A model generated the notes under the pieces. That model was not told the DNA's origin. It worked only from the letters and a program-made list of their open reading frames with translations, and searched no databases. Source: CAG-791 sp000431495 (lineage in GTDB: Bacteria > Bacillota > Clostridia > Lachnospirales > Lachnospiraceae). From it: 64,000 bases of DNA. Below are positions 17,459 to 27,177 of the stretch, piece after piece (within the stretch, counting starts at the first letter, position 1; each line of letters begins with the position of its first letter). The translations under genes and the position numbers were made by a program. Location: NCBI GenBank assembly GCA_052117605.1, contig JBQKIT010000006.1; one strand, written 5' to 3'.

Positions 17459-18541
17459 ATGATTATCAGCATTTTGATTTTTCTGATTATCTTCTCGGTG
17501 ATTGTGATCGGACATGAATTCGGTCATTACGCGGTGGCAAGGCGCTGCGGAATCCGGGTGAAGGAGTTCGACATCGGCATGGGACCGGTTATTTTCCGCA
17601 GAGAGGGAAAGGAAACCGATTTCTGCATCCGGGCCTTTCCGATTGGAGGGGCCTGCCTGTTTGACGGGATGGAAGCTCTGTACGATCCGGACAACACTTC
17701 CTTTTCGGAGGAGCAGCGGGAGGATGCGGATCCGCATTCCTACCCGAATGCAAGCGTCGGCGCAAGAATCGCAACAGTGCTGGCGGGGCCCTTCGCCAAT
17801 TTTGTAATCGGGCTCGTGTTTGCCATTGTGATTGTGGCGTTTACAGGCACGGATCTTCCGGTGGTCTATCAGATCATGGAGAATTCCGCAGCAGAGGAAG
17901 CGGGCCTGGAAGCCGGGGACACCATTCGGGCAATCAACGGAGAGCCCATTCATATCTACCGCGAGGTGCAGCTCTTTTCAATGATGAATTACGGAGAGCC
18001 CCTGCGGATCACCTATGAAAGAGATGGCGGGAAGAATACGGTCACGCTGACGCCACGCTACAACGAAGAGGCGGGCCGCTATTATATCGGCCTTGTGGGC
18101 TCCGGTCAGTATCTGAAATGCGGCCCCCTGCAGACTTTTCAGTATGGCTTTTATGAGGCGGAATACTGGGTGCGTGCGACGTTTAAGTCCCTGGGCCTGA
18201 TCGTAAGAGGACATTTTTCGCCGGATGATCTGTCGGGACCTGTCGGGATTGTGAAGGTGGTGGATGACACCTACGAGACCACCAAGGCCTACGGAATTTC
18301 GACGACCGTGCTGTCCTTCTTAAGCCTTACGACGCTTTTGTCCATTAATCTCGGGATCATGAACCTTCTTCCGATTCCGGTTCTGGACGGCGGAAGATTC
18401 CTCCTTCTTGTGATCGAGGCGATCCGGGGAAAGAAGCTCTCTCCGGAGAAGGAGGGCTATGTGACGCTGGCGGGAGCGGCGATTCTGATGGCAATCATGG
18501 TGTTTGCCTTATTCAATGATGTGACGAAGTTTTTCAGATAG
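17459..18541 (+). CDS. rseP: RseP-type site-2 membrane protease
   Basis: Intramembrane zinc metalloprotease that cleaves membrane-bound regulators. The 360-residue protein shows HEFGH at residues 20-24 in the first membrane segment, a PDZ domain in the middle (about 140-215, with AGDTIRAINGEPI) and the second metal-site segment MNLLPIPVLDGGRF near the C-terminus. It begins 7 nt after dxr. There is one PDZ domain, as is usual for Gram-positive members. Confidence 0.95.
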   Translation: MIISILIFLIIFSVIVIGHEFGHYAVARRCGIRVKEFDIGMGPVIFRREGKETDFCIRAFPIGGACLFDGMEALYDPDNTSFSEEQREDADPHSYPNASVGARIATVLAGPFANFVIGLVFAIVIVAFTGTDLPVVYQIMENSAAEEAGLEAGDTIRAINGEPIHIYREVQLFSMMNYGEPLRITYERDGGKNTVTLTPRYNEEAGRYYIGLVGSGQYLKCGPLQTFQYGFYEAEYWVRATFKSLGLIVRGHFSPDDLSGPVGIVKVVDDTYETTKAYGISTTVLSFLSLTTLLSINLGIMNLLPIPVLDGGRFLLLVIEAIRGKKLSPEKEGYVTLAGAAILMAIMVFALFNDVTKFFR

Positions 18542-18562
18542 ACAACAGAAAGGGGAGCGAAA

Positions 18563-19630
18563 ATGAGCGGGAATACATACCGGCAGAATACAAAGGTGAT
18601 TCAGATTGGAAACGTCAGCATCGGCGGCGGGAATCCGATTGCCATTCAGTCGATGACGAATACAAGAACGGACGATGTGGAGGCAACGGTGGCCCAGATT
18701 CTCCGGCTGGAGGAGGCGGGCTGCGAAATCATCCGCTGCACGGTTCCGGATGAAAAATGCGCAAAGGCGATTGCAAGGATCAAGGAGAGAATCCACATTC
18801 CGCTTGTTGCAGACATTCATTTTGACTACAAAATGGCGATCGCTGCCATGGAGAACGGTGCGGACAAGATCCGGATCAACCCCGGCAACATCGGCGGGGA
18901 GGACCGGATCCGTGCGGTTGTCAGCTGCGCGAAGGAGCGGAACATCCCGATTCGTGTCGGCGTCAATTCCGGCTCGCTGGAGCGGGACCTTGTGGAGAAA
19001 TACGGCGGCGTTACGCCGGAGGGTCTGGTGGAGAGCGCACTTGACAAGGTGGATATGGTCGAGAAGTGCGGCTATGACCGGATTGTGATCAGCATCAAAT
19101 CCTCGGATGTTCTGACCTGCGCGAAGGCACATGAGCTTCTTGCGCGGAAAACAGATTATCCGCTTCACATCGGAATTACGGAAGCCGGCACCACCTACGG
19201 CGGACTGATCAAATCCTCGGTCGGACTCGGCATCATTCTGTACGAGGGCATCGGAGATACGATTCGCGTTTCGCTCTCTGGAGATCCTGTGGAGGAGGTT
19301 CGCGCGGCGAAGCGGATTCTCCGTGACCTTAAGCTTCGTGAGGGCGGCGTGGAGGTTACCTCCTGCCCGACCTGCGGACGCACCCGTATTGATCTCATCG
19401 GTCTTGCAAACGAAGTGGAGCAGATGGTTCAGAAGTATCCGTACAACATCAAGGTTGCGGTGATGGGATGCGCGGTAAACGGACCCGGTGAAGCGAAGGA
19501 AGCGGATATCGGAATCGCCGGCGGAGACGGAGAGGGCCTTCTCATCAAAAAGGGACAGATTGTGAAGAAGGTTCCGGAGGACCGGCTTCTTGCGACGCTT
19601 CAGGAAGAGCTGGATCACTGGAATGCGTGA
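18563..19630 (+). CDS. ispG: 4-hydroxy-3-methylbut-2-enyl diphosphate synthase
   Basis: Iron-sulfur enzyme converting MEcPP to HMBPP in the MEP pathway. The 355-residue product has the TIM-barrel start NPIAIQSMTNTRTDDVEAT and the three cluster cysteines in SCPTCGRTRIDL and VMGCAVNGPGEA. It starts 22 nt after rseP behind AAAGGGGAG and its stop overlaps the polC start. Together with dxr it makes this cluster a source of isoprenoid precursor for UppS. Confidence 0.97.
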   Translation: MSGNTYRQNTKVIQIGNVSIGGGNPIAIQSMTNTRTDDVEATVAQILRLEEAGCEIIRCTVPDEKCAKAIARIKERIHIPLVADIHFDYKMAIAAMENGADKIRINPGNIGGEDRIRAVVSCAKERNIPIRVGVNSGSLERDLVEKYGGVTPEGLVESALDKVDMVEKCGYDRIVISIKSSDVLTCAKAHELLARKTDYPLHIGITEAGTTYGGLIKSSVGLGIILYEGIGDTIRVSLSGDPVEEVRAAKRILRDLKLREGGVEVTSCPTCGRTRIDLIGLANEVEQMVQKYPYNIKVAVMGCAVNGPGEAKEADIGIAGGDGEGLLIKKGQIVKKVPEDRLLATLQEELDHWNA

Positions 19631-22600
19631 AGATTACCATGGCAAAATCTTTTTATGAGGTATTCCCGACCATTCGGGTAAAGGGGGAGCTGCACGATCT
19701 GTTCGCGGACGTGCAGGTCACCCGCGTGGCGTTTAATAAGGATCATACAAGGCTCCGGGTCTATTTGGACTCGGGGCATTTGATTCCCAAGAAGCATATT
19801 TATGAGATGGAGACGCTTCTTACGGGGGAGGTCTGCGGAGGAACCGGCGTGCAGGCGGTTCTGATCGAGCATTTTGTGCTCTCGGCCCTGTACAATCCGG
19901 AAATGCTGATGCGGGAATATAAGGACTCTCTCGTGATTGAGATGTGGAAAAACAGTCCGATTCTGGGAAGCTTCTTCAAGGAAGCTTCTTTTGCGTATCC
20001 GGAAGAAAATGAGGTGGAGGTCCATCTGGAGAATTCAGGCTTCTCGAGAGACGGCGGAGCGAAGATTCACAGCATTCTGGAGCAGGTTTTCCGGGAGCGG
20101 TGCGGCATGGACTGCAGCGTTTCGATGGTTTATGATCTGCCGGTCCGTCACCATGCAAGGGCCGTGCTGGATGAACCGGCACCGGCTGCCGGGCCGCAGA
20201 CTCCTGCGCAGCTTCCTGCAGATAAGACTGCGGAAAAGGCGGAAAATGCGGAGAAGGCGGAGGACAAGCTTTCGCCGATGGATCGTCTCCAGGCATCGGC
20301 AGACCGTGCGCCTATGAGGGGCGCCGGGAAGCAGGCGAAGAAGGGGGCAGCGGAGAACAAGGCGATCCGAAGCTTTATCCGCTCGAACCGGCCTGAAGTC
20401 ATCTGCGGACGTGAGTTTGATGACGATGCGATGCCGATTTCCGACATCATCGGAGAGATGGGAGAGGTCACGATCCGCGGCAAGATCATGGCGAACGAGA
20501 GAAGGGACATCCGGAACGAAAAGTCCATTCTGAAGTTTTCGCTGACGGATTTTACCGATTCGATCATTGTGAAAATTTTTGCCCCTACCATGTATGCGGA
20601 CCAGACTATGAACCGTCTTGCACCCGGAAATTTTGTCAAGGTGAAGGGATTTACGAAGGAAGATACCTTTGAACATGAGATCACGGTTTCATCCCCTTCC
20701 GGCATCATGGAAATCCCGTCCTTTGAGACCAAGCGCAGGGACAATTTTGAAAAGAAGCGCGTGGAGCTTCATATGCACACGAAGATGAGCGATATGGACG
20801 GCGTCTCGGAGTGCAAGGATCTTGTCAAAAGGGCGTATCAGTGGGGGTGGCCGGCGGTTGCCATCACGGACCACGGAAATGTGCAGGCCTTTCCGGACGC
20901 CAATCACCTCGTGGAGGCTCTTTACGGGGATGAGTGCAAGAGAAGGAAGGCAGAAGGGCTCCCGCCGGTTGACCGCCAGGAGTTTTTCAAGGTGATCTAC
21001 GGCGTGGAATGCTACCTTGTCGATGACCTGAAGAAGATGGTAACCTTCGGGAAAACCGGGGAGGATCCCGCCTTTGTAAATGACCGTAAGGCACCCGGAG
21101 AGTATCGGACGGAGCCGGGAAACTATGTCATTTTCGATATCGAGACCACCGGCTTTTCTTCGGAGAATGACCGGATCATCGAAATCGGCGCGGTGCGCTA
21201 TGAAAAGGGGGTCAAAACAGGAGACTTCTCGGAATTTATCAATCCGAAGGTGCCGATTCCGTTCCGGATTACCCGCCTTACCAGTATTACGGATGAGATG
21301 GTGCTTCCCGCAGATCCTGTGGAGAAGGTGCTGCCAAGATTTCTGGAGTTTTGCAAGGGCTGCGTTCTGGTCGGACATAACGTCGGGTTCGACATCAGCT
21401 TTATCCGGAAGAATGCAAAGGACCTCGGGCTTCCGGCACCGTTTACCACCATCGATACCGTGGGCATGGCAAGAGTGATGCTCCCGGGACATAAATCCTA
21501 CAACCTGGATGCCGTCGGAAAGCTCCTGAATGTCGTCAATCCGCATCATCACCGCGCGGTGGACGATGCGGCGACGACAGCAGAGATTTTTATCCGGCTT
21601 CTTGGTATGTTTACGGAGAAGGGCGTGACAACGCTTGGCGGCATGAATGCGCTTGCGGATTCGGATCCCGATGTAATCCGGCGTCTTCGTCCCTACCACT
21701 GCATTCTGCTTGCAAAGAACGTGACCGGCCGCACGAATCTGTACCGGCTGATCAGCCAGTCGCATTTAACGTACTTCTATCAGAAGCCGAAGATTCCGAA
21801 AACGCTTCTGATGAAATACCGGGAGGGCCTTATCGTCGGCTCGGCCTGCGTGATGGGAGAGCTGTATCAGGCGCTTCTTGATCAGAAGAGCGAGGAGACG
21901 CTTGCGGGAATTGTGGATTTCTACGACTATCTGGAAATCCAGCCAAGGGGCAACAATGAATTCCTCATCGAGTCGGACCGTTATGAGAGCATTCGGAGCG
22001 AAGAGGACATTCTGAACATCAACCGGAAGATTGTCAGCCTCGGGGAGCAGTACGGAAAGCCGGTTGTCGCTACCGGGGACGTGCACTTTCTGGATCCGGA
22101 GGACGAGATCTATCGCTCCATCATTCAGGACAGCATGGGCATGAACCAGGAGGAGAAGCCTGCGCCGCTGTATCTGAAAACGACGGATGAGATGATGGAG
22201 GAATTCTCCTATCTGGGAAACGCGAAGTGTGAGGAGGTTGTCATCACCAATCCGAACCGGATCGCGTCCTGGGTCGATGCGATTTCGCCGGTTCGTCCCG
22301 ACAAATGTCCTCCGGTCATTGAGAACTCGGACGGACAGCTGCGCGAGATCTGTTACCGGCAGGCTCACAAGATGTACGGAGATCCGCTGCCGAAGGTGGT
22401 GCAGGACCGGCTGGAGCGGGAGCTGACGTCCATCATCAAGAACGGATATTCCGTCATGTACATCATTGCGCAGAAACTCGTGTGGAAGTCGAACGAGGAC
22501 GGATATCTGGTCGGATCCCGGGGATCGGTCGGCTCCTCCTTTGTTGCGACGATGTCCGGAATTACGGAGGTCAATCCGCTGGCACCGCATTACTACTGCG

Positions 22601-24198
22601 AGTCGTGTCATTATTCGGATTTTGATTCCGAGGAGGTGAAATCCTATTCGGGAAAATGCGGCGTGGATATGCCGGAGAAGAACTGCCCGAACTGCGGGAA
22701 GCCTCTGACCCGTGCCGGCTTTGACATTCCGTTTGAGACCTTCCTTGGCTTCAAGGGAGACAAGGAGCCGGATATCGACCTGAACTTCTCGGGAGAGTAC
22801 CAGTCCAAGGCGCATGCCTATACAAAGGTTATTTTCGGCCATGAACAGACCTTCAAGGCGGGCACCATTGCGACGGTTGCCGATAAGACCGCCTACGGCT
22901 ATACGCTTGGCTATTGCGAGCACAGAGGCATCAGCAAGCGAAAGAGTGAAATTGAGCGGCTTTCCAGAGGGTGCGTCGGTGTGCGGCGATCGACCGGTCA
23001 GCACCCCGGCGGCATCGTGGTTCTTCCTCTCGGAGAGGAGATCAATACGTTTACGCCGGTGCAGCACCCGGCCAATGATATGACAACGCCGATTGTCACC
23101 ACGCATTTTGACTATCATTCCATTGACCACAACCTTCTGAAGCTTGACATTCTGGGACACGATGATCCGACGATGATCCGAATGCTGCAGGACATCACGG
23201 GTGTGGATCCGATTCAGCTTCCGCTGGACGATGAGGGCGTCATGAAGCTGTTCGTTGGTCTGGAATCCCTTGGAATCACGCCGGAGCAGGACGGCGGCAT
23301 CAAGGTCGGCACGCTCGGTGTTCCGGAATTCGGAACGAAGTTTGTCATGGGAATGCTGCAGGATACCAAACCGACAACGCTGTCGGAGCTGATCAAGATT
23401 TCGGGCCTTTCCCACGGAACGGACGTGTGGCTTGGCAACGCGTCGGATCTGATTGCACAGGGCATCTGCACGCTGGCAAGCTGCATCGGCTGCCGCGATG
23501 ACATTATGATTTACCTCATCGGCAAGGGGGAGGATCCGTCCATGGCCTTCAAGACGATGGAATCCGTGCGTAAGGGGAAGGGCCTGAAGCCGGAGATGGA
23601 GGAGGCGATGAAGGAGGCGGGGGTGCCGGAGTGGTATCACGACGCCTGCCTGAAGATCAAATACATGTTCCCGAAGGGACATGCGGCGGCGTATGTCATG
23701 ATGGCACTCCGCATTGCCTGGTTTAAGGTGCATCAGCCGCTTGCCTATTACTGCGCGTATTACACGATCCGTGCAAAGGCCTTTGACTACGAGATGATGG
23801 CACAGGGGAAGGAGCATCTTCTTCAGTGCATGCACGAGTACCAGGCCCGCGACAAGCTGACCGCGGCGGAGGAAGCGCAGATGGACGACGCCCTCGTTGT
23901 GCGGGAGATGTATGCGAGGGGAATTGAGTTTACGCCGATTCAGCTGGGTGTTGCGCATGGACGCGCCTTCCAGATTGTGGACGGTAAAATCATGCCGGCT
24001 TACACGTCGATCCACGGCATGGGTGCAAATGCAGCCGATGCCCTGGAGGAGGCCTGCAAGGGAGGGCCGTTTGTTTCCCAGCAGGACATCCGGGAGCGGG
24101 CGAAGGTGTCGCAGACGATTCTGGAGAAAATGAGTGAGCTCGGGCTTCTCGGCGAGCTGCCGGAATCGAATCAGTTCAGCCTGTTTGATTTCATGTAA
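19627..24198 (+). CDS. polC: DNA polymerase III alpha subunit, PolC type
   Basis: The main replicative polymerase of low-GC Gram-positives. At 1523 residues it holds an N-terminal domain, an OB fold (about 280-370), a PHP domain beginning VELHMHTKMSDMDG (about 379) interrupted by the 3'-5' exonuclease (VIFDIETTGFSSENDRIIE, about 501), a zinc-binding stretch CESCHY...CPNCGK (about 1000-1035), and the polymerase site PDIDLNFSGEYQ (about 1048). The GTG at 19627 overlaps the ispG stop by four bases (GTGA), suggesting coupling; an ATG at 19639 is the alternative start. It is the last gene of the cluster, with no clear terminator before the tRNA promoter. Confidence 0.97.
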   Translation: MKITMAKSFYEVFPTIRVKGELHDLFADVQVTRVAFNKDHTRLRVYLDSGHLIPKKHIYEMETLLTGEVCGGTGVQAVLIEHFVLSALYNPEMLMREYKDSLVIEMWKNSPILGSFFKEASFAYPEENEVEVHLENSGFSRDGGAKIHSILEQVFRERCGMDCSVSMVYDLPVRHHARAVLDEPAPAAGPQTPAQLPADKTAEKAENAEKAEDKLSPMDRLQASADRAPMRGAGKQAKKGAAENKAIRSFIRSNRPEVICGREFDDDAMPISDIIGEMGEVTIRGKIMANERRDIRNEKSILKFSLTDFTDSIIVKIFAPTMYADQTMNRLAPGNFVKVKGFTKEDTFEHEITVSSPSGIMEIPSFETKRRDNFEKKRVELHMHTKMSDMDGVSECKDLVKRAYQWGWPAVAITDHGNVQAFPDANHLVEALYGDECKRRKAEGLPPVDRQEFFKVIYGVECYLVDDLKKMVTFGKTGEDPAFVNDRKAPGEYRTEPGNYVIFDIETTGFSSENDRIIEIGAVRYEKGVKTGDFSEFINPKVPIPFRITRLTSITDEMVLPADPVEKVLPRFLEFCKGCVLVGHNVGFDISFIRKNAKDLGLPAPFTTIDTVGMARVMLPGHKSYNLDAVGKLLNVVNPHHHRAVDDAATTAEIFIRLLGMFTEKGVTTLGGMNALADSDPDVIRRLRPYHCILLAKNVTGRTNLYRLISQSHLTYFYQKPKIPKTLLMKYREGLIVGSACVMGELYQALLDQKSEETLAGIVDFYDYLEIQPRGNNEFLIESDRYESIRSEEDILNINRKIVSLGEQYGKPVVATGDVHFLDPEDEIYRSIIQDSMGMNQEEKPAPLYLKTTDEMMEEFSYLGNAKCEEVVITNPNRIASWVDAISPVRPDKCPPVIENSDGQLREICYRQAHKMYGDPLPKVVQDRLERELTSIIKNGYSVMYIIAQKLVWKSNEDGYLVGSRGSVGSSFVATMSGITEVNPLAPHYYCESCHYSDFDSEEVKSYSGKCGVDMPEKNCPNCGKPLTRAGFDIPFETFLGFKGDKEPDIDLNFSGEYQSKAHAYTKVIFGHEQTFKAGTIATVADKTAYGYTLGYCEHRGISKRKSEIERLSRGCVGVRRSTGQHPGGIVVLPLGEEINTFTPVQHPANDMTTPIVTTHFDYHSIDHNLLKLDILGHDDPTMIRMLQDITGVDPIQLPLDDEGVMKLFVGLESLGITPEQDGGIKVGTLGVPEFGTKFVMGMLQDTKPTTLSELIKISGLSHGTDVWLGNASDLIAQGICTLASCIGCRDDIMIYLIGKGEDPSMAFKTMESVRKGKGLKPEMEEAMKEAGVPEWYHDACLKIKYMFPKGHAAAYVMMALRIAWFKVHQPLAYYCAYYTIRAKAFDYEMMAQGKEHLLQCMHEYQARDKLTAAEEAQMDDALVVREMYARGIEFTPIQLGVAHGRAFQIVDGKIMPAYTSIHGMGANAADALEEACKGGPFVSQQDIRERAKVSQTILEKMSELGLLGELPESNQFSLFDFM

Positions 24199-24249
24199 TG
24201 TCAGACAATAACGAAAATATTAAGTCTTTAAAAATTCGTTAAAAAACGC

Positions 24250-24278
24250 TTGCACAGAAATGGGTCCTATAGTAATAT
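24250..24278 (+). promoter_or_regulatory. Promoter of tRNA-Glu
   Basis: TTGCAC (24250-24255), 17 nt, TAATAT (24273-24278), about 60 nt before the tRNA. The same box type and spacing precede tRNA-Thr. Confidence 0.7.
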
Positions 24279-24339
24279 CTTACTTGCGCGAGACATGAAG
24301 CACAAACGCTTCGGAACACAGAGCTCCGCAGGAAGATAT

Positions 24340-24411
24340 GGCTCGTTGGTCAAGAGGCTAAGACGCTGCCCTCTCACGGCAGAATCATGGGTTCGATTCC
24401 CGTACGAGCTA
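24340..24411 (+). tRNA. tRNA-Glu (anticodon CUC)
   Basis: Acceptor GGCTCGT/ACGAGCT with discriminator A, D-arm, anticodon stem CTGCC/GGCAG with loop CTCTCAC (anticodon CTC), and T-arm with GGTTCGATTCC. The CCA end is not encoded. Confidence 0.95.
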
Positions 24412-24418
24412 CGAACGA

Positions 24419-24446
24419 AAACCGCTGAAGATTCAGCGGTTTTTTG
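24419..24446 (+). terminator. Terminator of tRNA-Glu
   Basis: CCGCTGAA/TTCAGCGG with a two-base loop, followed by TTTTTT, eleven bases after the tRNA. Confidence 0.9.
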
Positions 24447-24451
24447 TTTTT

Positions 24452-24493
24452 CAGCCAGCCGGATGGAGGAAGATCATTCGGGCTGGCTTTTTT
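24452..24493 (+). terminator. Second terminator hairpin
   Basis: AGCCAGCC (24453-24460) pairs with GGCTGGCT (24481-24488), followed by six T. It backs up the tRNA terminator and isolates the metal-ATPase promoter just downstream. Confidence 0.75.
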
Positions 24494-24514
24494 CATTTCC
24501 GTGTGAGAATCCGG

Positions 24515-24574
24515 TTGACACAGGAGAACCTCGGGTATATTCTTGATTTTAACATATGAATAATTGCTCATATG
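24515..24574 (+). promoter_or_regulatory. Promoter and ArsR/SmtB-type operator of the metal ATPase
   Basis: A consensus TTGACA (24515-24520) is followed 17 nt later by TATTCT (or 15 nt later by TATATT). Just after it, CATATGA-TCATATG arms at 24553-24574 form an inverted repeat of the kind bound by ArsR/SmtB repressors. The repressor gene is the second gene of this unit, so auto-repression is likely. Confidence 0.65.
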
Positions 24575-24606
24575 AAGAATTGAAGAAGTAAAAGGAGGAG
24601 ATCCCC

Positions 24607-26625
24607 ATGAGCAGAGAAGAGAAACGGGCACTGCAGGAGGAAGAGAAGCTTCGCGAGGCGGAGAAAGCCGAAAAGGCCAGGGCCGAGGTCCGCGAGGAGG
24701 AAGAAGAGGAGGACGAAGGAGAAGAGGAAGAAGAGGATGAGATGGAGCCGAAGCAGAAGCTCATTCAGATCATTGCCGCATCCATTCTCCTGATTGCGGC
24801 TGTCCTTGTGACGAACGCCTTTCCGGAGCTTGCCATGTGGCAGAAGCTCCTGATTTTCCTGATCCCGTATGCGGCAGCGGGCTTCGATGTTCTGAAGGAG
24901 GCCGCCGAGCATATCGGTGAGGGAGAGGTTTTTGATGAAGATTTCCTGATGTGCATCGCAACAATCGGAGCACTTCTGATCGGCTTTGTGCCGGGAGGGA
25001 AGGAGCAGTTTGCCGAGGCGGTTTTCGTCATGCTGTTCTTCCAGGTCGGCGAGCTGTTCGAAGGAATTGCAGAGGGCAACAGTGAGCGTGCCATTTCCCA
25101 GCTTCTGGACATCCGGCCGGATACGGCAAATGTGGAACGCGGGGGAGAGGTTCTTGCCGTCAGCCCGGAGGAGGTTGCGGTCGGGGAAACCGTTGTGATC
25201 CGGCCCGGCGAGAAGGTCCCGATGGACGGCGTTGTTCTGGAGGGCACATCCAGCCTTGATACCGTAGCCCTGACAGGCGAAAGTGTTCCCAGAGATGTCA
25301 CGGCGGGAGATCCGATTCTGTCCGGCTGCGTCAATCAGAGCGGCGTCCTTCGCGTCAGAGTCGAAAAGGAGTTCGGCGAATCTACGGCAGCGAAGATCCT
25401 GGAGCTTGTGCAGCATGCAGGCTCGAAGAAATCCAGAAGCGAGAAGTTCATCTCCAGATTTGCCAGAATTTACACACCGATTGTGGTCTTTGCGGCCATT
25501 GCACTGGCGCTCATTCCGCCGATGCTGACGGGAGATTTTGCAGGAAGCTTTGCAGCCTGGCTTCTGCGTGCGCTGACCTTCCTGATCGTATCGTGCCCCT
25601 GCGCACTGGTGGTTTCCGTACCTCTTGCGTTCTTCGGAGGAATCGGAGCGGCATCGAAGGCAGGCATCCTGATCAAGGGCTCCAGCTACATGGATGCGCT
25701 GGCAAAGGCGGATACGGTTGTCTTTGACAAGACGGGAACGCTGACAAAGGGTGTTTTTGAGGTGACAACGCTCCACCCGGAGAAAATGGATGAGAAGGAG
25801 CTGCTGCATCTGGCAGCGCATGTGGAGCGCTATTCCACGCATCCGATCGCAGTATCGCTTCGCACGGCCTTTGGAAACGAAGCGGATGGCTGCGCGGTGG
25901 AGAGTGTGGAGGAAGTTGCGGGACAGGGCATTCGGGCTGTCGTAAACGGCAGGACGGTCTGCGTCGGCAACAGCAAGATAATGGATGCCATCGGAGCAAA
26001 GTGGAAGAGCTGCGATGAGGCGGGCACCATCATTCACGTGGCGGTAGATGGCGTGTATGCGGGACATATTCACATCTCGGATATCGAGAAGCCGGATGCG
26101 AAGAAGGCAATTGCGGAGCTGAAGGCACTTGGTGTCGGACACACCGTGATGCTGACGGGAGACCGGGAGGAGGTTGCAAAGCGTGTAGCTTCTGATCTTG
26201 GGCTGGACGAGTATCATGCGGAGCTCCTTCCTGCAGATAAGGTCTCCGGTGTCGAGCAGCTCCTTCAGAACAGAAAGGAGGGCGCGAGCCTTGTCTTTGT
26301 CGGAGACGGCATCAACGACGCTCCGGTCCTTGCAAGAGCGGACATCGGTGTTGCAATGGGTGCGATGGGCTCGGATGCGGCCATTGAGGCGGCGGATGTG
26401 GTCCTTATGGATGATCAGCCCTCCAAGATTGCAAAGGCTGTCCGGATTTCCCACAGCACGCTTGCCATTGCGAAGCAGAATATTGTTTTTGCGATCGCTG
26501 TGAAGGTTGGCATTCTGATCCTGGCGGCGTTCGGTCTTGCACCGATGTGGCTTGCCGTCTTTGGGGATACGGGTGTTCTGATTCTCTGCGTTCTGAATTC
26601 CATGCGGGCGCTGAAGGCGAGGTAA
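24607..26625 (+). CDS. Zinc/cadmium-type P1B ATPase (ZntA-like)
   Basis: An ATP-driven heavy-metal exporter of 672 residues. The actuator TGES, the CPC metal motif in SCPCAL (330-332), the phosphorylation site DKTGT (D374), an STHP block and GDGINDAP are all present. The last two membrane segments carry AVKVG and FGDTG, the Lys/Asp pair typical of Zn/Cd/Pb (P1B-2) pumps rather than copper pumps. The usual Cys-rich N-terminal metal domain is absent; instead the first ~55 residues are extremely Glu/Lys rich. The start at 24607 has AAAGGAGG upstream. The SmtB-like gene follows after 4 nt. Confidence 0.92.
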   Translation: MSREEKRALQEEEKLREAEKAEKARAEVREEEEEEDEGEEEEEDEMEPKQKLIQIIAASILLIAAVLVTNAFPELAMWQKLLIFLIPYAAAGFDVLKEAAEHIGEGEVFDEDFLMCIATIGALLIGFVPGGKEQFAEAVFVMLFFQVGELFEGIAEGNSERAISQLLDIRPDTANVERGGEVLAVSPEEVAVGETVVIRPGEKVPMDGVVLEGTSSLDTVALTGESVPRDVTAGDPILSGCVNQSGVLRVRVEKEFGESTAAKILELVQHAGSKKSRSEKFISRFARIYTPIVVFAAIALALIPPMLTGDFAGSFAAWLLRALTFLIVSCPCALVVSVPLAFFGGIGAASKAGILIKGSSYMDALAKADTVVFDKTGTLTKGVFEVTTLHPEKMDEKELLHLAAHVERYSTHPIAVSLRTAFGNEADGCAVESVEEVAGQGIRAVVNGRTVCVGNSKIMDAIGAKWKSCDEAGTIIHVAVDGVYAGHIHISDIEKPDAKKAIAELKALGVGHTVMLTGDREEVAKRVASDLGLDEYHAELLPADKVSGVEQLLQNRKEGASLVFVGDGINDAPVLARADIGVAMGAMGSDAAIEAADVVLMDDQPSKIAKAVRISHSTLAIAKQNIVFAIAVKVGILILAAFGLAPMWLAVFGDTGVLILCVLNSMRALKAR

Positions 26626-26629
26626 CGGG

Positions 26630-26971
26630 ATGAATACAGGCGTGCATTCAGAACGGAATTCAGACCGGAATTCAAAGAAAAACATTCCGGATGAAAACGA
26701 GCTGTTTGATCTTGCGGAGCTGTTCAAGGTCTTCGGCGATTCCACGAGGATCCGGATCCTCTATGCGCTGTATGACGAGGAGCGAAGCGTCAGTGACATT
26801 GCAGAATCTCTGAATATGACGCAATCTGCCGTATCGCATCAGCTGAAAATACTTCGTCAGGCGAAGCTTGTCGGCGCAAGGCGCGATGGAAAGCAGATTT
26901 TCTACGGACTTGCCGATGAGCACGTTCACACCATCATTCAGGTCGGACGGGAGCACATCGAGGAAGAATAA
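26630..26971 (+). CDS. ArsR/SmtB-family metal-sensing repressor
   Basis: A 113-residue winged-helix repressor: helix-turn-helix in VSDIAESLNMTQSAVSHQLK (about 54-73) and a wing with RRDGKQIFYGLAD. The C-terminal helix has D96, H98, H109 and E112, the same spacing and residues as the alpha-5 zinc site of SmtB. The alpha-3 region (RSVSDIAE) lacks the Cys pair of CadC/ArsR sensors. It should therefore sense zinc or a similar metal and release the operator in front of the ATPase. It is translated right after the pump gene. Confidence 0.9.
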   Translation: MNTGVHSERNSDRNSKKNIPDENELFDLAELFKVFGDSTRIRILYALYDEERSVSDIAESLNMTQSAVSHQLKILRQAKLVGARRDGKQIFYGLADEHVHTIIQVGREHIEEE

Positions 26972-27008
26972 GAATCACAGAGGAAGATCGTCATCTGGTT
27001 TTCGGAAA

Positions 27009-27054
27009 GAAGGGGCTGCCTCCCGGTGTTTTTACCGGGAGGCAGCCCCTTCTT
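27009..27054. terminator. Terminator after the metal-resistance unit
   Basis: An 18-base-pair perfect stem (AAGGGGCTGCCTCCCGGT and its complement) with loop GTTTTT, followed by CTTAG. It is strong by stem, with a short T stretch. Confidence 0.85.
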
Positions 27055-27083
27055 AGCATATTCTGCGCAAGATTTTTTATTTG

Positions 27084-27115
27084 TTAACACAGAATTAATC
27101 AGATAATGCTATAAT
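27084..27115 (+). promoter_or_regulatory. Rubrerythrin promoter
   Basis: TGC-TATAAT (27110-27115) is an extended -10. The -35 candidates (TTAACA at 20 nt) are poor, as is common for extended -10 promoters. It lies about 63 nt before the rubrerythrin start. Confidence 0.55.
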
Positions 27116-27177
27116 ATAGTCAATGAGACAGACAATTACACTGCCGCATTGTGGGAATTGCACGGAAGGAGGCGGAA

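Noticed and set aside
21766..24015. A 749-codon open frame opposite polC
   Set aside because: It mirrors the codon pattern of polC on the other strand and has no domain or ribosome site.
24568..26745. A 725-codon open frame opposite the metal ATPase
   Set aside because: His/Arg/Leu-rich shadow of a well-supported gene with no family features.
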